Of a stretch of 64,000 bases of DNA, positions 8,816 through 16,976 are shown in pieces. Numbering within the stretch: the stretch's first letter is position 1; each line of letters opens with the position of its first letter. The stretch is from Paracoccus saliphilus (GTDB taxonomy: Bacteria > Pseudomonadota > Alphaproteobacteria > Rhodobacterales > Rhodobacteraceae): NCBI RefSeq assembly GCF_028553805.1, contig NZ_CP067141.1, forward strand, positions 124,001 through 188,000, read 5' to 3'. The notes under the pieces were generated by a model, which made no database searches, had not been told where the DNA came from, and saw nothing but the letters and a program-made list of their open reading frames with translations. The translations under genes and the position numbers were made by a program.

Positions 8816-9936
8816 GCTGTCCGCTTCAAGGATATGGCTGCAAGATCGACCGGCACCTGCCGGCGGGTGAATGCCTTGCCATCCGCCGTGAACAGATGGG
8901 CATCGGCGGGATCGAAGCCCAGCATGATGTCTTCTCCCGGCGCGCAGCGGGCGGTGCCGTCCGTCACCATGCAGAGCGGCAAGTCTCCCGGCGCGAGCAG
9001 ATAGACGACAGAGCTGCTGCCCAACCGTTCCACCACATCGACCCGGCAGGGCAACCCGTCATCGCCAGGGTGCAGGTCGTCGGGACGAATCCCCAAGGTG
9101 ACCTCGTCGCCCACCGATGCCCCGTCCGGGTCGACCGGAACCGTCACGCGCGGACCGTTTTCGATCTGCACGGCGATGCCCTCGGCCTCGATAGCCTCGA
9201 TCCGGGCGGACAGGAAATTCATGTTGGGATTGCCAATGAACCCGGCGACGAAACGGTTCGCGGGGCGGTGGAACAGCTCCAGCGGCGTGCCGGCCTGTTC
9301 GACATATCCGGCATTCAGCACCACGATCCGGTCGGCCATGGTCATCGCCTCGACCTGGTCATGGGTGACATAGATCATCGTATTGCCAAGATGCCCATGC
9401 AGCCGCGACAACTCCACCCGCATCTCGCCGCGCAGGGCGGCGTCGAGATTGGACAGCGGCTCATCGAACAGAAAGACCGACGGCTCGCGCACGATGGCCC
9501 GCCCGATCGCGACGCGCTGGCGCTGGCCGCCCGACAACTCGCCGGGGCGATGATCGAGCCGCTCGGTCAGTTTCAGCACCTCGGCGGCGCGGTTCACCTT
9601 GGCCTCGACCTCGGCTTGCGGCAGCCCGTCCACGCGCAACGGAAAGGCGATATTCTCGAACACGCTCATATGCGGATAAAGCGCGTAGGACTGGAATACC
9701 ATCGCGATGCCGCGCTTGGCCGGAGGCAGCTTGTTCACCACCCGCCCGTCGATTTCCAGCGTGCCCGCGCTGATATCCTCGAGCCCCGCAATCATCCGCA
9801 GCATGGTGGATTTGCCACAGCCCGAGGGGCCGACGAAGACGGTAAAATCGCCGTCGCGGATATCCAGATCGGTCGGGTGGATCACCCGGGCCGAGCCGAA
9901 ATCCTTGGTCACTCCGTTCAGTTTCAAATCGCCCAT
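8812..9936 (-). CDS. sugar ABC transporter ATP-binding protein (UgpC/MsmK type)
   Basis: A 374-residue ATPase of the MalK/UgpC class. It shows Walker A (GPSGCGKST), the Q-loop (VFQSYALYPHMSV), the ABC signature (LSGGQRQRVAIGRA), Walker B (VFLFDEPLSNLD) and the switch His (VTHDQVEAMT), followed by a C-terminal TOBE regulatory domain with IRPDDLH. It drives the MalF/MalG-type permeases encoded upstream. The start at 9936 is set by AGGAG eight bases upstream; an in-frame Met 19 codons earlier falls in the gap after the binding-protein gene and is unlikely. The stop overlaps nagB. Such ATPases sometimes serve several permeases, but tight clustering suggests a dedicated role. Confidence 0.92.
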   Translation of the reverse strand: MGDLKLNGVTKDFGSARVIHPTDLDIRDGDFTVFVGPSGCGKSTMLRMIAGLEDISAGTLEIDGRVVNKLPPAKRGIAMVFQSYALYPHMSVFENIAFPLRVDGLPQAEVEAKVNRAAEVLKLTERLDHRPGELSGGQRQRVAIGRAIVREPSVFLFDEPLSNLDAALRGEMRVELSRLHGHLGNTMIYVTHDQVEAMTMADRIVVLNAGYVEQAGTPLELFHRPANRFVAGFIGNPNMNFLSARIEAIEAEGIAVQIENGPRVTVPVDPDGASVGDEVTLGIRPDDLHPGDDGLPCRVDVVERLGSSSVVYLLAPGDLPLCMVTDGTARCAPGEDIMLGFDPADAHLFTADGKAFTRRQVPVDLAAISLKRTA

Positions 9937-10000
9937 CGGCTTCTCCTGCAGGGGAAAGGCGGGGGCGGCTTGCGCCCCCGGCCATGGTTTCACGCGGGTC

Positions 10001-11209
10001 TCAGTCCAGGGCGCTCAGATCTTCCTGGATCCGGGTCGCGGCCTCTTCCGGGGTCAGTTCCCCCAGGACCACGCCCTGGATATTCTCGATCGCGATATCC
10101 TGCATGCCGACGAAATCGGTCATCAGGGGCTCGGGCCCGCCGGTCGGGATCGCGTCGATAAAGGGCTTCCAGGTCGGATCCTCCTCGATCAGTGCCTCGG
10201 TATCGGCACCAAGACGGATCGGCGTCCAGCCGCCCTCCTTGTCAAACTCGGCCTGGCGTTCCGGCGCGGTCAGATACTTGATCAGGTTCTGCGCCGGCTC
10301 TTCCAGCCCGGTGCCCTTGAACACCACGAGACTGTCGGTGATCAACAGAGTCGAATGTTCGCCCTGCGGTCCCGCCGGAATCAGCGAGACGCCGAAATTC
10401 ACGCCCTCGGCCTTGCCGCGACCGGCCGCGTAGGTGGTGTACATCCCGATCTGGCCTTCCTTGAACAGCGGCTCCAGCCCGCCCCGTTCATAGGCCAGCG
10501 GCCCTTCCTGCGAATATTTCGCGAGCTCCTGGTAGAAGGTCAGCGTCTCGACATTCTGCGGGCTGTCGAAGACCACATTGCCATCGGCATCCACGACCTG
10601 TCCGCCATTCGAATAGAGGAAGTTCAGGAATTCGTGGAAGGTGTTATCCATATCCGCCGCGGGCAAGCCAAAGCCCGCCGCATCGGTGTTTTCCGAGATC
10701 GCCTTGGCGGCGGTCAGCATCTCGTCGAAGGTCTGCGGGCCTTCAGGCATGTCCAGCCCGGCCTCGGCAAACAGATCCTTGTTCCAGAACAGCCCCTTGG
10801 TCGAGAATGCACGCGGCAGGCCCCAAACCTCGCCACCGATCTGCACCGTCGAGATCACCGAGGGTTCATAGCTGGACAGTTCTTCTTCGGACATCGCGAT
10901 CGGAACGATCTGCTCGCTGGAGGAGAGCTGCTTGAGCACGCGCGAGCCCATGTAGGCGGCGGCGGGCGGCGTTCCGGCGGCGGCGAGCGTCAGGGTCTTG
11001 GCCTGGCATTGCTCCCATGGCAGGTATTCGACGCGGACGGTGTAATCCGGATTCTCGGCTTCCCATTCCTCGATATGTTTCTGCTGCACCGGCGCTTGCG
11101 GCTCGGTATCCGAGCCGCAATTGACGATATGCAGCTCTTCTGCCGCCTGCGCCGCCAGTGGCAGGGCCATCAGCGCAGTGGTGGCAAGGATGATTGAACG
11201 AAATTTCAT
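10001..11209 (-). CDS. sugar ABC transporter substrate-binding protein
   Basis: A 402-residue periplasmic protein of the extracellular solute-binding family 1 (MalE/UgpB like). It begins with a clear Sec signal peptide (MKFRSIILATTALMALPLAAQA) with likely cleavage at AQA/AEE. The mature part shows the family pattern of EWEAENPDYTVRVEYLPW near its start and GGEVWGLPRAFSTKGLFWNKDLF in the hinge region. GGGAG lies nine bases before the ATG. The gene sits between the permease gene malG-like (30 bases) and the ATPase gene. Context with nagB, nagA and a sugar kinase suggests that it binds an N-acetylated amino sugar or an oligosaccharide of one; sequence alone does not settle which. Confidence 0.9.
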   Translation of the reverse strand: MKFRSIILATTALMALPLAAQAAEELHIVNCGSDTEPQAPVQQKHIEEWEAENPDYTVRVEYLPWEQCQAKTLTLAAAGTPPAAAYMGSRVLKQLSSSEQIVPIAMSEEELSSYEPSVISTVQIGGEVWGLPRAFSTKGLFWNKDLFAEAGLDMPEGPQTFDEMLTAAKAISENTDAAGFGLPAADMDNTFHEFLNFLYSNGGQVVDADGNVVFDSPQNVETLTFYQELAKYSQEGPLAYERGGLEPLFKEGQIGMYTTYAAGRGKAEGVNFGVSLIPAGPQGEHSTLLITDSLVVFKGTGLEEPAQNLIKYLTAPERQAEFDKEGGWTPIRLGADTEALIEEDPTWKPFIDAIPTGGPEPLMTDFVGMQDIAIENIQGVVLGELTPEEAATRIQEDLSALD

Positions 11210-11239
11210 TTGCTTACTCCCTAGTTGGACCTTGGATCA

Positions 11240-12082
11240 TCATTCCTTCACCGCCCCGGCGGTCAGCCCGGCGACGATGAATCTTTGCAGGAACACGTAA
11301 AGCACCAGTACCGGCAACACGCCGACCAGGCTTGCGGCCATGATCTCGTTCCAGCGGACGGTCTCATGACCGAAGAACTGGAACAGGCCGACTGGCAGCG
11401 GGTTCAGCTCGTTCTTCGAATTGAAGGTCAGCGCAAACAGGAATTGCTGCGCATAGGCGGTGATGAAGGTGGTCACGGCGACGACGACCATCCCCGGCAC
11501 GGCGAGCGGCAGGATCACCCGGCGCATGGTGTAAAGCCTGCTGGCACCATCGACATAGGCGGCCTCTTCCAGCTCGGCCGGGATGCGCATGAAATAACTG
11601 CGCATCAGGAAGATGCCTGCGGGCACGGTAAAGGCCGCCCCCGGTACGATCATCGCGGCATAGCTGTTCAGCAATCCGGCCGCCAGCATCAGCTTGTAAA
11701 GCGGGATGATCAGCACCGCCGCCCCGACCATCGACACGACCAGGAACACCCCGAGGATGCTGCCACGCAGTCTGAACTCGAACCGGGCGAAGGCATAGGC
11801 GGCGGGGATCGAGCAGAACATCGACAGGATCGTCACCGCGACCGCGATGCCGAAGCTGTTCGCGATCCAGCGCAGCAACATCGGCTGCGCTGACCAGATG
11901 GTCACGTAATTCTCGAAGCTCATCCCCTCGGCGATGAAGCGGTAGGGAATGCGGAACACCTCGTTCAGAGGCCGCAGCGAGACCATGAAGGCCTCGACAA
12001 AAGGCGCCAGCATGAAGACCAGGAACAAGGCCATTCCCGCGTAGATCAGCACATATTCCCACCAGCGGTAACGATTGATCAT
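11240..12082 (-). CDS. sugar ABC transporter permease (MalG type)
   Basis: A 280-residue inner-membrane protein with about six transmembrane helices, beginning MINRYRWWEYVLIYAGMAL. The cytoplasmic EAA loop (ELEEAAYVDGASRLYTMRRVILPLAVPG), which docks on the ATPase, is intact, and the protein ends with the short tail GLTAGAVKE common in MalG-like permeases. The ATG overlaps the stop of the partner permease as ATGA, which fixes the start. It pairs with the MalF-type protein to form the pore for the amino-sugar transporter. Confidence 0.9.
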   Translation of the reverse strand: MINRYRWWEYVLIYAGMALFLVFMLAPFVEAFMVSLRPLNEVFRIPYRFIAEGMSFENYVTIWSAQPMLLRWIANSFGIAVAVTILSMFCSIPAAYAFARFEFRLRGSILGVFLVVSMVGAAVLIIPLYKLMLAAGLLNSYAAMIVPGAAFTVPAGIFLMRSYFMRIPAELEEAAYVDGASRLYTMRRVILPLAVPGMVVVAVTTFITAYAQQFLFALTFNSKNELNPLPVGLFQFFGHETVRWNEIMAASLVGVLPVLVLYVFLQRFIVAGLTAGAVKE

Positions 12083-12960
12083 TTCGCACGTCCTTTCCGC
12101 GTCATCCGCAGCAGCATCGCCAGGTAGACCGCCGAGAGAACCGACAGGCAGATCAGGATCATCACCGCCCGCGCCGCGCCCTCGCCATAGCGGAAGCGCG
12201 AGATGGCAGTGCGATAGGTGTCGATGATCATCGTGGTGGTCGCGCCGCGCGGACCGCCCTCGGTCAGGATCCAGATGATGTCGAAGCTGTTGAAGGTCCA
12301 GATCGTCGACAAGAGCGCCATTGTGGCGATGGACGGCATCAACAGCGGCAGGGTGATCCGGCGGAAACGATAGAAGCGGCTGGCCCCGTCGGTCCATGCG
12401 GCCTCGTACAGATCGGTCGGCACGGTCTGCATCGCCGCCAGCAGATAGAGCGCAACCAGCGGCGTGCCGATCCAGACATCGGTGACAACGGTCGAGATGA
12501 AGGCCGCCTGCTTGTAGGCCAGGAATTCAAACGGACCGCTGAACAGCCCGATCCGCTGGCCAAGCCCCGAGATCATCCCGAACTGGCCATTGTACAGCCA
12601 GGCCCACATGAAACAGCCGACCGCGATGGGCACCACCCAAGGCGGCATGATCAGCACCCGGAACAACGCCCGCCCCGGCACGGCGGCATTCAGCAGCACC
12701 GCACCCAACAGCCCCAGGATCAGCTTGAGGCTGACCGACAGCGTCGTCCAGATCAATGTGCGGCTGATGACCGGCCAGAAATCGCGGTTGAAGAACTTGG
12801 TATAGTTCTCCATCCCCACATATTCCTGCGTGGGCCGCATCGAGGCGTCAGTGAATGACAGCCGGAATGTCTCGATGATCGGCCATGCTGCGATCAGCCC
12901 GACCAGCAGGATCGCCGGGATCAGCAGCAGGTAGGGAAAGGGATCGCGGCCGGTTTTCAT
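12079..12960 (-). CDS. sugar ABC transporter permease (MalF type)
   Basis: A 293-residue inner-membrane permease with six predicted helices. The first helix (FPYLLLIPAILLVGLIAAWPII) is followed by ETFRLSFTDASM, the usual start of UgpA/MalF-like subunits. The EAA loop reads LYEAAWTDGASRFYRFRRITLPLL. It overlaps its neighbours on both sides by four bases (ATGA), which supports tight translational coupling with the Gfo/Idh/MocA gene upstream and the second permease downstream. Confidence 0.9.
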   Translation of the reverse strand: MKTGRDPFPYLLLIPAILLVGLIAAWPIIETFRLSFTDASMRPTQEYVGMENYTKFFNRDFWPVISRTLIWTTLSVSLKLILGLLGAVLLNAAVPGRALFRVLIMPPWVVPIAVGCFMWAWLYNGQFGMISGLGQRIGLFSGPFEFLAYKQAAFISTVVTDVWIGTPLVALYLLAAMQTVPTDLYEAAWTDGASRFYRFRRITLPLLMPSIATMALLSTIWTFNSFDIIWILTEGGPRGATTTMIIDTYRTAISRFRYGEGAARAVMILICLSVLSAVYLAMLLRMTRKGRAK

Positions 12961-14114
12961 ACCGCGCTCCTTCCGGCCAGGGCATCATCCAGGCGCGCCC
13001 AGAACTCCTCCAGATCGACGATGCGGCCTTCCTTGCGCGCCCGGTCCATGGCCAGCGCGGTCACCCCCGCTTCCAGCGCGTCGGTGATCGTCAGCGGCAA
13101 GGCGGGCAGACGGCCAGTGTAATAGGCGCAGAGATCCTCGGCCATGGCCTGATCGGCGCCGTAATGGCCCTTTTGACTGCCATCCGTGCCAATGGCGGGA
13201 TTATCCTGCAGCACGGCATTGTCATCCGAACGCGTCAGCTTGAAGAAATTGCGGATGAAATCGCCCTCGGCCATGCCATCGGTGCCGATCACCGCGAAAC
13301 GGCGAAACTCGTCGGGGACATTCATGTTGGTGTGAAAGGACAGCGTCGCGCCGCTTTCATATTCGACCAGCGCGGTCTGGTAGTCGATCAGATCGCCCTC
13401 GCCCGAAAACGCATCCCCTGCCCCGCCCCAACGCGGAGCCATTTCCTGCAGATAGGCGGGCGGGGCTGCCGGGCGGCGTTCGGGCAGGTATTTTTTGCGC
13501 CCGCCGAAACTGACCACGCGCGCCGCCCGCGCGCCCGCGACGCCCTGGTAAAGATCAAGATCGTGGCAGCATTTTTCCAGCATGAAACCGCCGGACTTGG
13601 CGCTGTCGCGCCGCCAGTCCCGCATGAAGAAACTGCCGTGATAGGGACCGATATGCTCGGCGGCCTCGATGGACATGATCTCGCCCAGATGGCCCTCGGC
13701 CTGCGCCGCCCTGACGGCGCGATAAAGCGCCGAATAGCGCAGCACCATGCCCACCCCGACGCGCGTCACCCCGTCATGGGCGGCGAGCAGCCGGGCAAGC
13801 TCCAGCGTCTCGTCCAGCGAGATCACCACGGGTTTCTCGGCGAATATATGCGGCGTGTCAGAGGCCAGCGCCAGCCGCAGATGATCCAGGTGCAGGTAAT
13901 TGGGCGACCCGATCATCAGCAAATCGAACTTATGCGCCGCCAGCATCTCGGCCGGATCGGTGTAAACCTGTGCAGGCGCCGCCTCGGCCAGCCGGTCCTG
14001 ATGTCCGGGACCGGGATCGGCCACCGCCAGCAATTCGAATTCCGGGCAGGCCGCCCGCATTCTTGGCAAGAGCGACGCGATCCTTGCGCCCAATCCGATG
14101 ATTCCCGCCTTCAC
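12957..14114 (-). CDS. Gfo/Idh/MocA family oxidoreductase
   Basis: A 385-residue NAD(P)-dependent oxidoreductase. The Rossmann motif VKAGIIGLGARIASLLPRM opens the protein and the catalytic EKPVVISLDETLEL block (Lys of EKP) lies near residue 95. The C-terminal alpha/beta domain contains GGFMLEKCCHDLDLYQG, where the HD pair is usual for substrate binding. It probably oxidises or epimerises a sugar or sugar phosphate linked to the transported compound. The start is a GTG at 14114 that overlaps the cutC-like stop as GTGA; starts further upstream would run deep into that gene. The member of this family acting in amino-sugar pathways is not predictable from sequence, so the substrate stays open. 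Confidence 0.88.
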   Translation of the reverse strand: MKAGIIGLGARIASLLPRMRAACPEFELLAVADPGPGHQDRLAEAAPAQVYTDPAEMLAAHKFDLLMIGSPNYLHLDHLRLALASDTPHIFAEKPVVISLDETLELARLLAAHDGVTRVGVGMVLRYSALYRAVRAAQAEGHLGEIMSIEAAEHIGPYHGSFFMRDWRRDSAKSGGFMLEKCCHDLDLYQGVAGARAARVVSFGGRKKYLPERRPAAPPAYLQEMAPRWGGAGDAFSGEGDLIDYQTALVEYESGATLSFHTNMNVPDEFRRFAVIGTDGMAEGDFIRNFFKLTRSDDNAVLQDNPAIGTDGSQKGHYGADQAMAEDLCAYYTGRLPALPLTITDALEAGVTALAMDRARKEGRIVDLEEFWARLDDALAGRSAV

Positions 14115-14854
14115 GTGACCTCCTCCCCTGTTTGCTCCATGGCGGTGCGCAGTGCCCGGATCTTCGCAACCGAAGTCTGCGCCCGCTCTGACGCGATCCG
14201 CAGCCGCCCACCCATGTCCTGATCGACCCGGACCTCGCTGCAAGATCCATGCAGCTCATCCGCCCCGGCCCGCAGCAGCCTGGCTGCATTCCCGGCATCG
14301 ATACCGCCACCCGCCAGGATCGTGATCCGCCCGCGCGCCTGGCCCGCCAACCGTGCGATATTCTCCGCCCCTTCAATGGCAGATGGCGCGCCGCCCGAGG
14401 TCAGGATGCGGCAAAAGCCCAGCTCGATGGCGGTTTCCAGCCCTTCGTCCGGATCCGGGGAAAGATCAAAGGCGCGATGCAACACCATCGGCAGATCCCC
14501 CGCTGCATCCCGCAAGCCGGCGATCGCATCGCGATCCAGCCGCCCGTCCGGATGGGTGACGCCCAGCACGATCCCCGCAAGTTCGGCATTCCGGACCGCT
14601 GCGATATCCGCCTTGGCCACTGCCAGTTCTTCGGGTGAATAGACAAAACCGCCGGGGCGCGGTCGGATCATGGCGAAAACCGGGACCGCCAATTCCGCCG
14701 CCGCCGCAATCAGTCCGGGCGAGGGCGTCAGCCCGCCAAGCGCAAGCGCCGAGCACAGCTCGATCCGGTCGGCACCGCCGGAAACCGCCGCCGACAATCC
14801 ATGCGGATCATCGACGCACACTTCCAGCAAGGGGGTCTTGGAGGCCTTGGGCAT
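14111..14854 (-). CDS. cutC: CutC family TIM-barrel protein
   Basis: A 247-residue protein of the CutC family. Conserved segments are LEVCVDDPHGLSAAVSGGADRIELCSAL near the start, MIRPRPGGFVYSPEE, and ILTSGGAPSAIEG with ITILAGGGID in the barrel's later strands. CutC was named for copper tolerance in E. coli, but its chemistry is unsettled. Here it is the first gene of a sugar-uptake operon, directly coupled to a Gfo/Idh/MocA oxidoreductase, which argues for a carbohydrate role (inference). The start at 14854 (MPKASKTPLLEV) fits the family; an upstream in-frame Met at 14893 adds 13 unrelated residues. Confidence 0.85.
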   Translation of the reverse strand: MPKASKTPLLEVCVDDPHGLSAAVSGGADRIELCSALALGGLTPSPGLIAAAAELAVPVFAMIRPRPGGFVYSPEELAVAKADIAAVRNAELAGIVLGVTHPDGRLDRDAIAGLRDAAGDLPMVLHRAFDLSPDPDEGLETAIELGFCRILTSGGAPSAIEGAENIARLAGQARGRITILAGGGIDAGNAARLLRAGADELHGSCSEVRVDQDMGGRLRIASERAQTSVAKIRALRTAMEQTGEEVT

Positions 14855-14954
14855 GTCACCTCGGCTGTTGCATTTCCAACAAGGCAACAGCAAAATATTC
14901 CTCGTGTAAAGATATTTTTTTCAGCTTTGCTAATATTGAATTGTGCTTATTTTA

Positions 14955-14984
14955 GTTTGACAAACATTACCGGACACATAACCA
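14955..14984 (+). promoter_or_regulatory. candidate promoter and operator of the plus-strand amino-sugar operon
   Basis: TTGACA at 14957-14962 and TAACCA at 14979-14984 (16-base spacer) could form a sigma-70 promoter reading to the regulator gene. The -35 box lies in the palindrome GTTTGACAAAC (14955-14965), a possible operator. The 160-base divergent gap is strongly A+T-rich on its left side. All assignments are by eye. Confidence 0.35.
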
Positions 14985-15015
14985 TAGGCCTTGCGCAAAC
15001 CTGAAAGACACGCCC

Positions 15016-15906
15016 ATGCAACTGGCCAGCGACACCAAGCCGCTCAGCGGCGCCGCCCTCTGGGCCGCGATTTCCGCCGCGCAGGACAGCATGCCCGCAA
15101 AACTGCGCACCATCGCCGGTTTCGTGACCGAGGAACCGGCAGAGTTCATCCGCATGACCTCGCGCGAGATCTGCACGAAACTGGGCACCTCCGAGCCGAC
15201 GCTGATTCGCTTTTGCCGAAGCCTTGGCTTTGCGGGGCTCGCGGATTTCCGGATCGAGCTGGCGCTGGCATTCGCGGCGCAGGGCGCGGCGGCGTCGGTT
15301 CACCCGCAGATCGCCGACCGCCGCCTGTCCAACCCCGATGGCAAACGCCGCATCGCCGAGGCCGCCATCGGGTTGCTTGCCGAGGACAACGCGATCCTGA
15401 TCGATAATGGCACGACCGTCGAGGTGCTGGCCGAATTACTGGGCAGGCGCGAGGATGTTCCGGCCCTGTCGGTGATGACCTCGGGGCTGATGGTGGCGCA
15501 ACAGGCGCTGCGCAACGGGCGGCATCGGGTGATGCTGACCGGCGGGGTGATCCGCGCCTCGACCGGCTCGCTGTCGGGGCGGCTGGTGGAGAACAGCCTG
15601 AACGGCATGAATTTCAGCAGCTTCGTGATGGGCGCGGACAGCGTCGATCCGGATGGCGGACTGTCCACCTATTCCGAGGACGAGGCGCATGTCACCCGCG
15701 CCATGGTCGAGGCCGCCTCGCGCGTCATCGTGCTGGCCGACCACACGAAATTCCGCGGCGCGCGCCTGCACCGCATCTGTGGTTTGCGGCGCATCGCCAT
15801 TCTGGTCACCGACCGGAACCCGGGAGAACACATCCGCACGGCGCTGGATGCCGCCGGTATCAGGCTGGTGGTCGCTGACGCGCCGGCCTCTGACAGCAAG
15901 GACTGA
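15016..15906 (+). CDS. chimeric regulator: RpiR-type HTH with DeoR-type sensor domain
   Basis: A 296-residue cytoplasmic repressor-like protein with an unusual domain pairing. Residues ~25-85 (LRTIAGFVTEEPAEFIRMTS to EPTLIRFCRSLGFAGLADF) form the HTH of the RpiR/MurR family. In that family a SIS domain should follow, but from residue ~105 the protein has the DeoR-type sugar-phosphate sensor: NPDGKRRIAEAAIGLL, DNGTTVEVLAELL, LTGGVIRASTGSLSG, and SRVIVLADHTKFRGARL. It probably senses a phosphorylated amino sugar and represses both divergent operons (inference). The stop overlaps the next ATG (TGATG). A sequencing artefact is unlikely because there is one continuous frame with normal codon use. 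Confidence 0.85.
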   Translation: MQLASDTKPLSGAALWAAISAAQDSMPAKLRTIAGFVTEEPAEFIRMTSREICTKLGTSEPTLIRFCRSLGFAGLADFRIELALAFAAQGAAASVHPQIADRRLSNPDGKRRIAEAAIGLLAEDNAILIDNGTTVEVLAELLGRREDVPALSVMTSGLMVAQQALRNGRHRVMLTGGVIRASTGSLSGRLVENSLNGMNFSSFVMGADSVDPDGGLSTYSEDEAHVTRAMVEAASRVIVLADHTKFRGARLHRICGLRRIAILVTDRNPGEHIRTALDAAGIRLVVADAPASDSKD

Positions 15907-16976
15907 TGATGAACAGCTTCACCTCCCAGGAAATCAACGCCCAACCCGAGATCTGGCGGGAATGGGCCGCGCCTCTGGCCAGCCGGGCCAATGAGATCCG
16001 CGAATGGATTGCCACGCGCGCCCCGCGCGAGATCTGGCTGTCGGGTGCCGGGACCTCGGCCTATATCGGCGAGGCATTGTCGCGGCAGGTGACCGGCGAT
16101 GGCCCACTGTTGCTGCTGCTTGCGACGACCGATCTCGTGGCCCGCCCCGGTCTTGGCGCGAACCGTCCCGGCCCAACCCTGGCCATGCAATTCGGGCGCA
16201 GCGGCAACAGCTCGGAAACTGTCGGGCTGATCGATCTGCTGGACGCGCATATGCCCGCGGCGGACCGGCTGAACATCACCTGCAACCCCGACAGCGCCCT
16301 TGCCACAAGCCAGGGCCCCGGCCCCGGAGAGACGCAGGCGATCACCCTGCCCCCGGCGACGCATGACCGGGGTTTCGCGATGACCTCCAGTTTCACCACC
16401 ATGTACCTGACCGCGCTAGCCTGCCTGGATGCGGGTTTTGACGCGGGCACGGCCCTGCCCGCCCTGTCGGATGCCGCCGCTGCGATCCTGCCCGGCCTGT
16501 GGTCGCTGGACGCGCCACGGCCCGAACGGGCGATCTTTCTCGGCTCGGGCGAGTTGACCGGCATCGCGCGCGAATCGGCGCTCAAGGTGCTGGAGCTGAC
16601 GGCGGGGCGCACCTTGACGCAATGGGACAGCACATTGGGCTTTCGCCACGGCCCCAAGGCGGCGGTCGATGACAATACGGCGGTATTCGTGATGATCCAT
16701 CCCGACCCGCAGACCGCCCGCTACGACATGGATCTTGCCGCAGAGATCCGCAGCCAGTTCCCGGATATCAGCGTCACCACCATCGGCGGAAAGGGTTGCG
16801 ATATTGCCCTGAACCTGACCGGCACGGCGGGGGATGCGGTGCTTTACGTCCTGCCCGCGCAGGTGCTGGCGCATCGCTGGTCCGAGGCTCTGGATCTGCC
16901 GGTGGACGATCCCTTTGCCGGGCGGAACCTGACGCGGGTGGTTTCGGGCGTGAAACTCTATGGATGGCAGAGATGA
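15906..16976 (+). CDS. agaS: SIS-domain aldose-ketose isomerase/deaminase, AgaS-like
   Basis: A 356-residue protein with two tandem SIS domains: the first around IWLSGAGTSAYIGEALSRQV and MQFGRSGNSSETVGLID, the second around AIFLGSGELTGIARESALKVLELTAGR with LGFRHGPKAAVDDNTAVFV. The order and the RHGPKA block match AgaS, which deaminates and isomerises galactosamine 6-phosphate to tagatose 6-phosphate, and distinguish it from GlmS, as no glutaminase domain is present. The gene is coupled to the regulator by a one-base TGATG overlap and to the kinase by ATGA. With NagA and a GatZ-like protein beside it, the galactosamine branch is the most sensible role; the symbol is by homology and context. 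Confidence 0.8.
   Translation: MMNSFTSQEINAQPEIWREWAAPLASRANEIREWIATRAPREIWLSGAGTSAYIGEALSRQVTGDGPLLLLLATTDLVARPGLGANRPGPTLAMQFGRSGNSSETVGLIDLLDAHMPAADRLNITCNPDSALATSQGPGPGETQAITLPPATHDRGFAMTSSFTTMYLTALACLDAGFDAGTALPALSDAAAAILPGLWSLDAPRPERAIFLGSGELTGIARESALKVLELTAGRTLTQWDSTLGFRHGPKAAVDDNTAVFVMIHPDPQTARYDMDLAAEIRSQFPDISVTTIGGKGCDIALNLTGTAGDAVLYVLPAQVLAHRWSEALDLPVDDPFAGRNLTRVVSGVKLYGWQR

Noticed and set aside
9707..11197. Long plus-strand open frame across the ABC ATPase and binding-protein genes
   Set aside because: It runs across the border of two well-supported minus-strand genes and has His/Arg/Gly-rich shadow composition.
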